64,000 nt of DNA from Oscillospiraceae bacterium (GTDB taxonomy: Bacteria > Bacillota > Clostridia > Oscillospirales > Ruminococcaceae). Both the position numbers and the translations under genes were made by a program. Below the pieces are notes generated by a model. That model made no database searches and was not told the DNA's origin. It saw only the letters and a list, made by a program, of their open reading frames with translations. The stretch is from assembly GCA_030153485.1 (NCBI GenBank), contig JAGUQX010000003.1:62001-126000 (forward strand), given 5' to 3'. Positions 8,392 to 17,707 of the stretch are shown one piece after another (the first letter of the stretch is position 1; every line of letters begins with the position of its first letter).

Positions 8392-9591
8392 ATGAACTTT
8401 AAACCAAAAAAAAAATATCTAATGAATTTTATTGTAATTATATCATCAGTTACAATAGGAATTTGTTTATTATCTATTTTTATAAATATTAATCAAGTTT
8501 TTGATTTTATAAAAAATATTTTTTCTATATTATCTCCAACAATTTTTTCTTTTATTATAGCTTTCCTTCTAAATCCTATACTAAATTTTATAGAAACAAA
8601 TATATTTAATAAAATCTTTAAAAATAAACAGTTTTCAACTTTAACGAGATCGCTTTCTATTCTATTTACGCTATTATTTACTTTTCTAATAATATTTCTT
8701 ATACTTATTATGATTATTCCTCAGCTTGTCCAAAGTGTTTCCACGCTTATTGATAACACTCCTTTATATCTACAAAAATTAGAAATATTTATTAATGATA
8801 TTAAAATTAAATACCCATTTATAGAAAGTTTTTTAAAAAACCAATCTGAAAATATATCTAGCTCTATTCTATCTTTCAAAGATGTTATTATACCTTATTT
8901 AACAAATTTTATCCTCTCTTTAACAGGTGGTGCTATAAATATTATAATATTTATAAAAGATATTTTAATAGGTATCATTATATCTATATATATAATGATG
9001 GATAAAGAAAAATTTATAGCACAATTTAAAAAAATAGTATATGCTGTTTTTCCAAAAGATTTTGCCCAGTTTTTCTTACTAATAGGACGGGATACAAAAT
9101 ATAAATTTACAAGATTTATATCTGGAAAAATACTAGACTCTTTTATAATAGCTATAATATGTTTTGTTGGGCTAAGTTTTTTATCTATGCCTTACGCCCT
9201 TCTTATAAGCATAATAATTGGAATTACAAATATAATTCCTTTTTTTGGTCCTTTTATAGGAGCTATTCCTAGTGGAGTTTTAATATTAATTATAGACCCT
9301 ATTAAAGCGGTTTGGTTTTTTATATTTATACTTGCTCTTCAACAATTTGACGGAAATGTTCTTGGACCAAAAATACTTGGAGATTGTACTGGACTTTCAA
9401 GCTTTTGGGTTATATTTTCTATCCTTTTATTTGGCGGGCTTTTTGGATTTGTCGGAATGTTTATAGCTGTTCCTATTTTTGCAGTTATCTACTCTTTAAT
9501 TAAAGTTTTTGTAGAATATAGATTAGAAACAAAAAAATTTCCAACAGATACTGAGATTTATAAAAATAAAAAATACAAAGACCTCTTTTAA
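8392..9591 (+). CDS. AI-2E family transporter (PerM/YtvI type)
   Basis: A polytopic membrane protein, about 399 aa from the chosen start, of the AI-2E/PerM family (PF01594). Hydrophobic helices lie near residues 15-80, 145-210 and 240-370, and the family's conserved loop is visible as NIIPFFGPFIGAIP, with GPKILGD further on. I chose the ATG at 8392 because AAAGGAT lies 8 bases upstream; the ATG at 8374 has no ribosome binding site. Despite the family name, members are mostly uncharacterised exporters or ion antiporters, so the substrate is unknown. A paralogue is at 54915-56075. Confidence 0.83.
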   Translation: MNFKPKKKYLMNFIVIISSVTIGICLLSIFININQVFDFIKNIFSILSPTIFSFIIAFLLNPILNFIETNIFNKIFKNKQFSTLTRSLSILFTLLFTFLIIFLILIMIIPQLVQSVSTLIDNTPLYLQKLEIFINDIKIKYPFIESFLKNQSENISSSILSFKDVIIPYLTNFILSLTGGAINIIIFIKDILIGIIISIYIMMDKEKFIAQFKKIVYAVFPKDFAQFFLLIGRDTKYKFTRFISGKILDSFIIAIICFVGLSFLSMPYALLISIIIGITNIIPFFGPFIGAIPSGVLILIIDPIKAVWFFIFILALQQFDGNVLGPKILGDCTGLSSFWVIFSILLFGGLFGFVGMFIAVPIFAVIYSLIKVFVEYRLETKKFPTDTEIYKNKKYKDLF

Positions 9592-9610
9592 AAGGTCTTT
9601 GTATTTTTTG
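9571..9610 (+). terminator. Terminator of the AI-2E family gene
   Basis: AAATACAAAGACCT (9571-9584) pairs with AGGTCTTTGTATTT (9593-9606), followed by a run of T. The stem overlaps the stop codon of the gene. Confidence 0.85.
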
Positions 9611-9804
9611 TATATTTCTATATATACTCGCTAATACTAAAATTATCTTTTCTTTAATTTTTATATTATTTTTAAGCGTTATATATCAAATTATCAATTA
9701 TAAATAAAATATTACTGAAAATATAAACAAAATAATACACAAGATAAAAATTTTATGACCATGTATTTAAAAAATAAATACATAATTATATAGAGGTGAT
9801 TTAT

Positions 9805-10080
9805 ATGTCTGATTTTGGCTCCAACCTAAAAAAATTAAGAATGAAATCTGGAAATAGCCAACAAGTTTTTAGCGACTTTTTACAAGTATCAAGAGTATAT
9901 ATTAGTGATTTAGAAAGGGGAAAAAAACTCCCACATATACACTTTTTATTAAATGTCGCGGACCGTTTCGATGTGTCCATCGATTGGCTTCTAGGAAGAG
10001 AACACAAACAAACAGATTTAAGTGGATTATCTCCCAGTTGTATAAATGCAATAGAAACTCTTATTCAAGAGCTTAAATAA
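9805..10080 (+). CDS. XRE-family helix-turn-helix regulator
   Basis: A 91-aa DNA-binding protein that is almost entirely one Cro/CI-type HTH domain (about residues 5-62). The recognition region reads QVFSDFLQVSRVYISDLERGKK and the core ends with SIDWLLG. The remaining 25 residues are a short helix, perhaps for dimerisation. ATG 9805 is chosen because AGAGGTGAT directly precedes it; the GTG at 9796 lies inside that Shine-Dalgarno. It is flanked by about 200 bases of AT-rich sequence upstream and a convergent ZIP transporter gene 3 bases downstream. The target is unknown. Confidence 0.87.
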   Translation: MSDFGSNLKKLRMKSGNSQQVFSDFLQVSRVYISDLERGKKLPHIHFLLNVADRFDVSIDWLLGREHKQTDLSGLSPSCINAIETLIQELK

Positions 10081-10083
10081 ATT

Positions 10084-10878
10084 TTATCCCAATGCCACAT
10101 CCATTATCATCATAACCATAAAACCCATTATAACTCCTATTGTTGCTATATTTTTGCTTTTTTTAGCTGCTTCTGGTATTAGTTCTGAACTAACCACTGC
10201 TATCATAGCCCCTGCCGCAAATGATAACAAAAATGGTAAAAGAAATCTCATGCTAATTGCTGCTAAAGCTCCTATAACTGCAGCTATAGGTTCTACAACA
10301 CCTGATAATTGCCCATAAAAAAATGCTTTTCTAGTAGACATTCCATCTCTTCTAAGTGGAAGAGACACAGATGCTCCTTCTGGAAAATTTTGCAAACCTA
10401 TTCCTATTGCTAGTAGTATAGCGCCTACCATATCCGCCCCTTCTATACCAGAAGAAACACTTCCAAATGCAACACCTACTGCTAAACCTTCTGGTATATT
10501 ATGCAGAGTCATAGATGAAACTAATAAAACACTCCTCTTAAACTTACTTTTTAGTTTTATACTGCGGCTTTCTTGGAGATAGTATTTATCTAGTAAAAAA
10601 CTAGAAAAAACTATAAATAAACCTCCTAAAGAAAACCCAATAGCTGGATACAACCATTCGGTATATCCAAGATCTCTACTAAGCTTTATAGCAGGATCTA
10701 ATAGCGACCAAAAACTAGCCGCTATCATAACTCCTGCTCCAAAACCTATCATAACATCTAGGGATCTTCTTTTTACATTTTTAAAGATAAAAACAAGACT
10801 GGCTCCTAAAGCCGTTAAACCATATGTAAAAAGTCCTCCTAATAAAGCCTGGTATACAGACTCTGTTTCGCTAATCAA
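10084..10878 (-). CDS. ZIP family divalent metal transporter
   Basis: A 264-aa polytopic membrane protein of the ZIP family (GufA/ZupT type), which takes up zinc or related divalent metals. The two metal-site helices are recognisable: HNIPEGLAVG (about residues 121-130) and LQNFPEGAS (about 161-169). Around eight membrane helices are predicted, with a basic cytoplasmic loop near residues 85-115. The gene appears monocistronic, with a GGAGG Shine-Dalgarno. Metal preference (Zn, Fe or Mn) cannot be settled from sequence. No metal-regulator site was recognised upstream. Confidence 0.87.
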   Translation of the reverse strand: MISETESVYQALLGGLFTYGLTALGASLVFIFKNVKRRSLDVMIGFGAGVMIAASFWSLLDPAIKLSRDLGYTEWLYPAIGFSLGGLFIVFSSFLLDKYYLQESRSIKLKSKFKRSVLLVSSMTLHNIPEGLAVGVAFGSVSSGIEGADMVGAILLAIGIGLQNFPEGASVSLPLRRDGMSTRKAFFYGQLSGVVEPIAAVIGALAAISMRFLLPFLLSFAAGAMIAVVSSELIPEAAKKSKNIATIGVIMGFMVMMIMDVALG

Positions 10879-10942
10879 ATAAACTCCTCCTTATATAAAT
10901 ATTTATTTATATAATATTCACATCATTTTATTTTTGTTATAA

Positions 10943-10978
10943 AAAAGTAGGATAGATAATTCTATCCTACTTTTTTTA
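10943..10978 (-). terminator. Terminator downstream of the amidase gene
   Basis: AAAGTAGGATAGA pairs with TCTATCCTACTTT around a short AT loop, flanked by A and T runs so it can work on either strand. It lies between the amidase gene and the ZIP gene, both on the minus strand. Confidence 0.75.
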
Positions 10979-11121
10979 TATATAATTATTATTTATTAAT
11001 ATTATTTTCTTTTATAATTACTAGAACTCATTTTAAAAACAATTATTTTATATATTTTTTAGAATTTTCTTTATTTTTATTCAAGCTAATCTATAATAGA
11101 TATTTTTAAAAACTTATACTA

Positions 11122-11658
11122 TTATCCTAATGATTTTAAAATACCTTTAGAAACGGCCAATGCATATTTATCAATATTTTTATCATATAAAATATTATCC
11201 TTATCATTACTTATAAATCCTAATTCAACCAATATGGCATCCATATCAGTCTCTCTTAAAACGTGATAATCCCCTTTTTTAACCCCTCTATTCAATTGAA
11301 CCCCAACTAAAATAATTTCTTTCAAGACATTATTTGCAAAAGCTTCCGTAGTAGCATCAGTTTTGGTATATGTCCATACTTCTGCACCATTTGGAACATT
11401 ACTAGAAAATGAATTTCTATGCATAGATACAAATAAAGAAACTTTTTCTTTATTTGCTAAATTTGTTCTATCTATCAAACTTGGATAGGTATCACTATTT
11501 CTTGTCAAAAGAACTTTAACGCCATGTCCTTCTAGGATAGACTTTATCTTTAAAGATATATTTAAAGTATCTTTTTTTTCCATTCTTAGGTTTGTTGGAT
11601 TTATAGCACCGCAATCTTTGCCACCATGCCCCGCATCTATACATACATATTTGTTCAT
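11122..11658 (-). CDS. N-acetylmuramoyl-L-alanine amidase (Amidase_3)
   Basis: A zinc amidase of 178 aa that cleaves the bond between muramic acid and the stem peptide. The whole protein is one Amidase_3 domain: DAGHGGKD holds the first zinc His, RMEKKD the zinc Glu, SMHRNS the second zinc His, and VELGFIS the catalytic Glu. It has no signal peptide and no wall-binding repeats, like the catalytic half of clostridial phage or autolysin enzymes. It may be released at lysis or act in the mother cell. No phage genes surround it. The Shine-Dalgarno is AAAGGAG. Confidence 0.88.
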   Translation of the reverse strand: MNKYVCIDAGHGGKDCGAINPTNLRMEKKDTLNISLKIKSILEGHGVKVLLTRNSDTYPSLIDRTNLANKEKVSLFVSMHRNSFSSNVPNGAEVWTYTKTDATTEAFANNVLKEIILVGVQLNRGVKKGDYHVLRETDMDAILVELGFISNDKDNILYDKNIDKYALAVSKGILKSLG

Positions 11659-11998
11659 ATAAAAATCTCCTTTGTATAAAAATATATATGATAAATAAAA
11701 TTATATTTAAAATAAGATTTTATAATAGATAAATATAGTTTGTTTTAAAAATTTTCTTAATATATTATAAAATTTTATCTATCATACAAATAATATATAA
11801 TTTAAATTTTGTATACTTATCAAACAACAATATAAAAATTAATTATATTTTATCACTTTATATAATACTCATCTATAATGAATTTTGTTAATATACAGTA
11901 ATTTCCATATATATTCATTTATAATAAATGAATACGATATATTAATATGAATAGCAAACCAAACCATTATTTGACGATTTATACTAGGAGGAAATTTA
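11659..11998. other. Intergenic region upstream of the surface protein gene
   Basis: About 340 bases of AT-rich sequence without a gene. It contains a short inverted repeat, ATTCATTTA (11913-11921) and TAAATGAAT (11925-11933). A strong Shine-Dalgarno (AGGAGG) lies just before 11999. I could not pick out one clear promoter; several TATAAT-like boxes lack a good -35. Confidence 0.5.
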
Positions 11999-14900
11999 AT
12001 GAAAAAATATAAAAAAAAGTTGTTATCAACATTTTTAATTATATCTCTAACCCTTTCTCAAATTCCAAACCTACACTATACAGCAGAATCACTAGTAGTA
12101 ACTAATACTATTGAAAATATAAAAAATACACCTTTATCTAAATCTCAAAAATCCTCTACATTTATCTCTCTAGAAGATTTCTTTGCCAATCCTGTAGGAA
12201 ATGCACCAAATAAAATAACTGGTAATGAAATTATTATTACGGATTCTAGTGTTTCTGGATTTGGAAATGAAAAAATGGAAACTGGAGCGATACATTCAAA
12301 AGAAAAGATAAATTTAGATCATTCTTTTGAATTTAAAGGCTCGGTAAATATTGCAAGTAATCCTGATGGAATGGCTCTTATTCTTCATAATGATCCTAGA
12401 GGAACTTCTGCTATTGGATCTAGCGGTGGCGGAAATGGCTACAGCCATATGGAGAACACTATAGCTGTAGAATTTGATAGTATTCATAACGGTCCTTATG
12501 AGGGAACTATATCAGTGCCAAATAATAATAGTGGAAATCCAAATATAGAATCTGCACATATTGCTATAAATCCTGATGGAACATCCGATTTACACGTAAA
12601 TGATACCATCATTGATATAAATGATAAGAATAAGTATATGGACTTTATATTTTTATGGGATGCTAAAACAAGCACACTTTCTGTAGATATTTCAAGCGGA
12701 AAATATGTTATGTCATATACTATACCAGATGTTATGGATAAATTTAAATCTAATGAAGTTTATCTTGGAATAACCGCTGCCGCTCATTTTGTTCCTAGTT
12801 TATTCCCAGTGGCTCAACCTAATAAATTTATATTTAAATCTTTTAAATATACAGATTTTATTCCAGAAATAGACACATTTATTAACGATTCTGAAGGCAA
12901 CTCTCTATCTGACACTTCTGAAATTGAAGATAGATCACAATTAACCGTAACATCTAAAATAAAAAATAAAAACCCTGTTACATTTTCAGATACAATTATA
13001 AAACTAACAGATTTAGAAAATCTTGATATAAATACTATTTCTGATATCTCTTTAGATGGGACAACCATAACTAAAAATGATCTAATTAATGGATTTGAAT
13101 TTACTATGTCGTCTACAGAGTCTATTTTAACATATAAAATAGATGTTAAAAATAATGACAAGAATTTTGGAAGAGGAAGCAAGATAAAATTTGAATATGA
13201 TATAAAAGCTAAATCTCTTCCTCATACAGAAACTTTTATCAACTCTATATCTACAAAATTAAATGCTCCTATACTGTCTGGTTTTATGGATAAAACTATC
13301 GATATGGGAATAAATATAAATCTTAACGATTTTATGAAAAAGTATATAATAGCAACGGACAAAGAGGATGGCGATTTAACTTCAAGTATAACCTTAAAAA
13401 ACCTTCCTGTAAACACTAATACACACGGAATTTATGATATAGAAATTTCTGTAAAAGATAGTAACAATGATACATCTACAGAAACCGTTAAACTTCATAT
13501 AACCGACACACCTATTAATCCACCCGATGTTGTTACAAAAAAGATTGATGGAACTTCTGAAACAGAATTTGATAATAATAACTTTTCAAATAAAGATATA
13601 AAAATATATATGACAAATCCAAATGCATTACATACAATAGAACATTATCAAATATCTTTAGATAATGGGGTCTCTTGGACAAATATAGACAAAGATGGAG
13701 ATAGCGGATATACAAATATTTCTATAGAATCTGATGATAAATATATAATAAGAGGTTTAACAGACACTGGAGTTCCTACAAAATTAATAGAAGATTATTC
13801 TATTAAACTAGATAAAACACCACCTTCTGCTAAATCTAGTATATCAAATTCTGGGGTAAACACCTCAACTTTAAATCTATCAGATATAGAAGATCCTTTA
13901 TCAAATAAGGTCTCTAGCGGTATTCTGAAATCACAATATCAAATAGTTTCTCATGGTCAAACAACAGATATAGATAGTTGGAATTTATATACTACTCCTG
14001 TATCTTTTAATACAAATGATACAAAAGATTTATATATCCAAATTTTTGATAATGCTGGAAATATTAAAACCATAGAGCATTTAAAGATAGAACCAACTAC
14101 AACTGGTATGAGCAACGATACTGATAGTGATGGCTTTCCTGATATTAATATTGATCTATCTGGATTCTATCTTGGTAATCTAGATTTAAATATTGATACT
14201 GACGGAAATAGGCTTCCCGACTTAAACATAGATACAAATGGTGACAAACTACCTAATATTAATATAGACACTGATGGTGACGGAGTTCCTGATATTAATA
14301 TTAATTATAACATAAAAGCGTGGGTTCCAAACTTAAATGTTATGGCTTCTCCAACATCTTCAACTGTTTTATATGATACAGATGATTCTATACTTCCAGA
14401 GGTAAATATCGATCTAGATGGTGATTTAAAACCTGATATAAACATCGATACTGACGGCGATGGCCTTCCTGATATAAATATTGACACTGATGGAGACGGA
14501 AAACCAACTATAAATGTTGATACTGATGGCGATGGCAAACCAGATATAAACATCGACACTGACGGCGATGGTAAACCAGATGTAAATATCGATCTAGACG
14601 GTGATCTAAAACCAGATATAAATATTGATACTGACGGCGATGGCAAACCAGATATAAACATCGACACTGACGGCGATGGTAAACCAGATGTGAATATCGA
14701 TCTAGATGGGGATCTAAAACCAGATATAAACATTGATACAGACGGCGATGGCAAACCAGATATAAACATCGACACCGACGGCGATGGCGTTCCTGATGTA
14801 AATATCGATCTAGACGGTGATCTAAAACCAGATATAAACATCGATACCGACGGAGATGGCGTTCCAGATGTAAATATCGATTTAGACGGGGATCTAAAAC

Positions 14901-15769
14901 CAGATATAAATATCGATCTAGACGGTGATCTAAAACCAGATATAAACATCGACACTGACGGCGATGGCGTTCCTGATATGAATATCGACCTTAACGGGGA
15001 TGGTGTTCCTGATATAAATATTGATACAAACAACGATGGTAGACCAGATATAAATATCGATATAGATGGAGATAATATTCCTGATATAAATGTTGATCTG
15101 GATAAAGACAATATTCCTGATATAAATATTGATACAACTGGAAATGGAAAACCTGATATAAATATTGATGTAAACGAAGATGGTATTCCTGATTATAACA
15201 TAAATGACAATATAGATTTTTGGAACCCAACTTTGGATAGCACAAACCCTGATCTTCCTAAATTTTGTACAGATGGAACTATCAAACCAAATAGAAATAT
15301 TCTTCAAAACCCTTCTTTCTATTTTTCATCTGAAGTAGAAAATAAAGTTATTAATATATACACAGATACTAAGTTTAATGCTTTAGATTATATAGATTAT
15401 ATATATGATGGAATCGATAAAAATTTAACTATTCCTTCTGATAATCTACAATTTTTCCTTGGAGAAATATCTAATAATATAGATTCTATATCTAGATTTT
15501 CTTCAAATCAAAATTTAAAATCTATAGACACTATAGACTTTTCTAAAGTTGGAGAACACAATATAGTTTATATAGCTAAAAATAAATTTGGCATGGAATC
15601 TACCGAAAGTATTCTTTTGAAAATAAACGAAAATCCCAAAACATCTGGAGTTTCTCCCACTACTTATGATAGTATGGCAACTAAAATTTTAGGATATTTT
15701 ACACTATTCATAATGGGAATATTCGGAGCCACATCTTTAGCTTTAAAAAACAAAAAGAAAAGAAAATAA
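11999..15769 (+). CDS. Large surface protein: L-type lectin, Ig-like and DxDxDG repeat domains
   Basis: A 1256-aa probable adhesin. Residues 1-30 form a signal peptide (basic start, hydrophobic core). About 45-280 resembles a bacterial L-type lectin: NPDGMALILHNDPRG, ENTIAVEFDS and SAHIAINPDG are the usual sugar- and Ca-site regions. About 290-420 is a beta-rich domain, about 425-505 an HYR/DUF5011-like Ig domain (ATDKEDGDLT), and about 510-700 one or two more Ig-like domains. Residues 704-1070 carry 27 twelve-residue repeats of the DGDGxPDINIDT type, likely calcium-binding and rod-like. The C-terminus has NPKTSG (about 1212), a hydrophobic helix and a KNKKKRK tail, resembling a sortase signal. 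The ligand is unknown. Confidence 0.82.
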   Translation: MKKYKKKLLSTFLIISLTLSQIPNLHYTAESLVVTNTIENIKNTPLSKSQKSSTFISLEDFFANPVGNAPNKITGNEIIITDSSVSGFGNEKMETGAIHSKEKINLDHSFEFKGSVNIASNPDGMALILHNDPRGTSAIGSSGGGNGYSHMENTIAVEFDSIHNGPYEGTISVPNNNSGNPNIESAHIAINPDGTSDLHVNDTIIDINDKNKYMDFIFLWDAKTSTLSVDISSGKYVMSYTIPDVMDKFKSNEVYLGITAAAHFVPSLFPVAQPNKFIFKSFKYTDFIPEIDTFINDSEGNSLSDTSEIEDRSQLTVTSKIKNKNPVTFSDTIIKLTDLENLDINTISDISLDGTTITKNDLINGFEFTMSSTESILTYKIDVKNNDKNFGRGSKIKFEYDIKAKSLPHTETFINSISTKLNAPILSGFMDKTIDMGININLNDFMKKYIIATDKEDGDLTSSITLKNLPVNTNTHGIYDIEISVKDSNNDTSTETVKLHITDTPINPPDVVTKKIDGTSETEFDNNNFSNKDIKIYMTNPNALHTIEHYQISLDNGVSWTNIDKDGDSGYTNISIESDDKYIIRGLTDTGVPTKLIEDYSIKLDKTPPSAKSSISNSGVNTSTLNLSDIEDPLSNKVSSGILKSQYQIVSHGQTTDIDSWNLYTTPVSFNTNDTKDLYIQIFDNAGNIKTIEHLKIEPTTTGMSNDTDSDGFPDINIDLSGFYLGNLDLNIDTDGNRLPDLNIDTNGDKLPNINIDTDGDGVPDININYNIKAWVPNLNVMASPTSSTVLYDTDDSILPEVNIDLDGDLKPDINIDTDGDGLPDINIDTDGDGKPTINVDTDGDGKPDINIDTDGDGKPDVNIDLDGDLKPDINIDTDGDGKPDINIDTDGDGKPDVNIDLDGDLKPDINIDTDGDGKPDINIDTDGDGVPDVNIDLDGDLKPDINIDTDGDGVPDVNIDLDGDLKPDINIDLDGDLKPDINIDTDGDGVPDMNIDLNGDGVPDINIDTNNDGRPDINIDIDGDNIPDINVDLDKDNIPDINIDTTGNGKPDINIDVNEDGIPDYNINDNIDFWNPTLDSTNPDLPKFCTDGTIKPNRNILQNPSFYFSSEVENKVINIYTDTKFNALDYIDYIYDGIDKNLTIPSDNLQFFLGEISNNIDSISRFSSNQNLKSIDTIDFSKVGEHNIVYIAKNKFGMESTESILLKINENPKTSGVSPTTYDSMATKILGYFTLFIMGIFGATSLALKNKKKRK
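14110..15210 (+). repeat. 36-bp in-frame tandem repeats (12-residue DGDGxPDINIDT units)
   Basis: I count 27 units: five degenerate ones, an interruption of about 35 residues (around 14310-14405), then 22 uninterrupted units. Units alternate between DGDGKPDINIDT, DGDGxPDVNIDL and DGDLKPDINIDT, giving a three-unit, 108-bp higher-order repeat in the middle. The Asp spacing is like thrombospondin type 3 or dockerin calcium loops. Confidence 0.95.
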
Positions 15770-15788
15770 TAAATTAAATTAAATTAAA

Positions 15789-15826
15789 TAAATCTAACAG
15801 GACTATCTGTTAGATTTATTTTTTAT
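15789..15826 (+). terminator. Terminator of the surface protein gene
   Basis: TAAATCTAACAG (15789-15800) pairs with CTGTTAGATTTA (15807-15818), followed by a T-rich tract. Confidence 0.85.
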
Positions 15827-15833
15827 TTATAAA

Positions 15834-15862
15834 TTGAAGTTATTTTATATTGATGATATAAT
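15834..15862 (+). promoter_or_regulatory. Probable sigma-A promoter of lepA
   Basis: TTGAAG (15834-15839) and a perfect TATAAT (15857-15862) are 17 bases apart. It lies between the surface protein terminator and lepA. Confidence 0.65.
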
Positions 15863-15901
15863 AAATAGATATACTCTTATTATATAAATTGAGGTGATAT
15901 C

Positions 15902-17707
15902 TTGGATTTTAATCGTAATAATATTAGAAATTTTTGTATAATTGCTCATATAGATCATGGAAAATCAACCCTTGCAGATCGTATTTTAGAGCTAACTTCT
16001 GCTGTTAAGACTAGAGATATGTCAGAACAGCTTTTAGACAATATGGATATAGAACGTGAACGTGGAATAACTATAAAAGCCCGTGCTGTTCATCTTAAAT
16101 ATAATGCTAAAAATGGTATAGAATATACATTTAATCTCATAGATACTCCTGGTCATGTGGATTTTAATTATGAAGTATCCAGATCTCTTGCAGCTTGTGA
16201 AGGCGCGATTCTTGTGGTTGATGCATCTCAAGGAATAGAAGCACAAACACTTGCAAATACATATCTAGCCCTAGAGCATGATTTAGAGATTATCCCTATA
16301 ATAAATAAAATAGATCTCCCTTCTGCTGATCCTGATCGTGTTTGTAAAGAAGTTGAAGACATTATTGGTATAGACGCGTCAGATGCCCCACGAGTTTCTG
16401 CAAAAATGGGAATAAATATAGATCAAATTTTAGAACAACTAGTAGAAAAACTTCCTCCTCCTATAGGAAATGATGATCTTCCTCTACGTGCTCTAATATT
16501 TGATTCTTATTATGATGCATATAAAGGTGTTGTCGTTTATATTCGTGTTATAGATGGACAGGTTAAAGTAGGAGACACCATAACCATGATGCAGACAGGA
16601 AAAGTTTTTTCTATTGTCGAGCTTGGCTATATGTGCGCTACAGATACTATATCAACAGATATATTGCATTCTGGAGAAGTTGGATTTATTTCTGCTAGCA
16701 TAAGACATATTGGCGATACAAAAGTTGGAGATACTGTAACTTCTACACAAAACCCAGCTAAAGAATCTCTTCCTGGATATAAAGCTGTAAATCCTATGGT
16801 TTTTTCTGGAATATATCCTATTGACGGCTCTCGATACATCGACTTGAGGGATGCTTTAGAAAAATTGCAATTAAATGATGCATCACTAACTTTTGATCCA
16901 GAAACTTCTATAGCTCTTGGATTTGGATTTAGATGCGGTTTTTTAGGACTTTTACATATGGAGATTATTCAAGAGAGAATTGAAAGAGAATATAATATAG
17001 ATATAATTACAACTGCTCCATCCGTTATATATAAAATAACTTTAACTTCAGGAAAAACTATATTTGTTGATAATCCAACAAACTATCCAACTTTAGACAA
17101 AATAAGTTTAGCAGAAGAACCTGTTGTAAATGCCTCTATTCTCTCTCCTTCAGAATATGTTGGAAATATAATGGACTTATGCCAAGATAGACGAGGTATA
17201 TTTAAGGATATGTCATATATTGATGACACCCGTGTAGAAATTAAATATGTTCTTCCATTAAATGAAATTGTTTATGACTTTTTTGATGTTTTAAAATCAA
17301 GAACAAAAGGATATGCTTCTTTTGATTATGAACTTAAGGGATATGCACCTTCAAAATTAATAAAATTAGATATACTTTTAAATGGTGATATTGTTGATGC
17401 TCTTTCTTTTATAGTACATGAAGAAAAATCATATGCTAGAGGTCGAAGAATAGCAGAAAAATTAAAAGAACATATACCAAGACAGATGTTTGAAGTTCCT
17501 ATACAGGCTACAATAGGTGGAAAAATAATTGCCAGAGAGACCGTTAAAGCTATGAGAAAAGATGTATTAGCAAAATGTTATGGTGGGGATATAACCAGAA
17601 AGAAAAAACTATTAGAAAAACAAAAAGAGGGAAAGAAAAAAATGAGACAACTAGGAAGTGTTGAAGTTCCTCAAGAAGCTTTTATGTCTGTTCTTAAGTT
17701 AGATTAA
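15902..17707 (+). CDS. lepA: Elongation factor 4 (LepA), ribosome-associated GTPase
   Basis: A translational GTPase of 601 aa, the normal LepA length, acting on stalled or initiating ribosomes. G motifs are visible: AHIDHGKST (G1, about residues 15-23), RERGIT (G2), DTPGHVDF (G3) and NKIDLP (G4). The unique LepA C-terminal domain is intact, with the conserved end [17 protein letters not shown]. The start is TTG with GAGGTGAT upstream. The stop overlaps the first base of hemW, the usual lepA-hemW pairing; the hrcA-grpE-dnaK genes that often follow are not here. Confidence 0.97.
   Translation: MDFNRNNIRNFCIIAHIDHGKSTLADRILELTSAVKTRDMSEQLLDNMDIERERGITIKARAVHLKYNAKNGIEYTFNLIDTPGHVDFNYEVSRSLAACEGAILVVDASQGIEAQTLANTYLALEHDLEIIPIINKIDLPSADPDRVCKEVEDIIGIDASDAPRVSAKMGINIDQILEQLVEKLPPPIGNDDLPLRALIFDSYYDAYKGVVVYIRVIDGQVKVGDTITMMQTGKVFSIVELGYMCATDTISTDILHSGEVGFISASIRHIGDTKVGDTVTSTQNPAKESLPGYKAVNPMVFSGIYPIDGSRYIDLRDALEKLQLNDASLTFDPETSIALGFGFRCGFLGLLHMEIIQERIEREYNIDIITTAPSVIYKITLTSGKTIFVDNPTNYPTLDKISLAEEPVVNASILSPSEYVGNIMDLCQDRRGIFKDMSYIDDTRVEIKYVLPLNEIVYDFFDVLKSRTKGYASFDYELKGYAPSKLIKLDILLNGDIVDALSFIVHEEKSYARGRRIAEKLKEHIPRQMFEVPIQATIGGKIIARETVKAMRKDVLAKCYGGDITRKKKLLEKQKEGKKKMRQLGSVEVPQEAFMSVLKLD

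Noticed and set aside
11122..11658. Amidase as part of a prophage lysis module
   Set aside because: No holin, tail or other phage genes flank it; it is a lone gene with its own terminator.
10084..11658. Operon of the ZIP transporter and amidase genes
   Set aside because: A good terminator hairpin lies between them and the gap is over 240 bases.
14305..15111. A long open frame on the minus strand opposite the adhesin repeats (268 codons)
   Set aside because: It is the complement of the 36-bp in-frame repeats, reads as a monotonous Ser/Pro/Phe repeat, has no ribosome binding site and lies wholly inside a clear gene.
14400..15200. CRISPR-like array of 36-bp repeats
   Set aside because: The repeats are contiguous with no spacers, stay in one reading frame and encode a DxDxDG motif; no cas genes are near.
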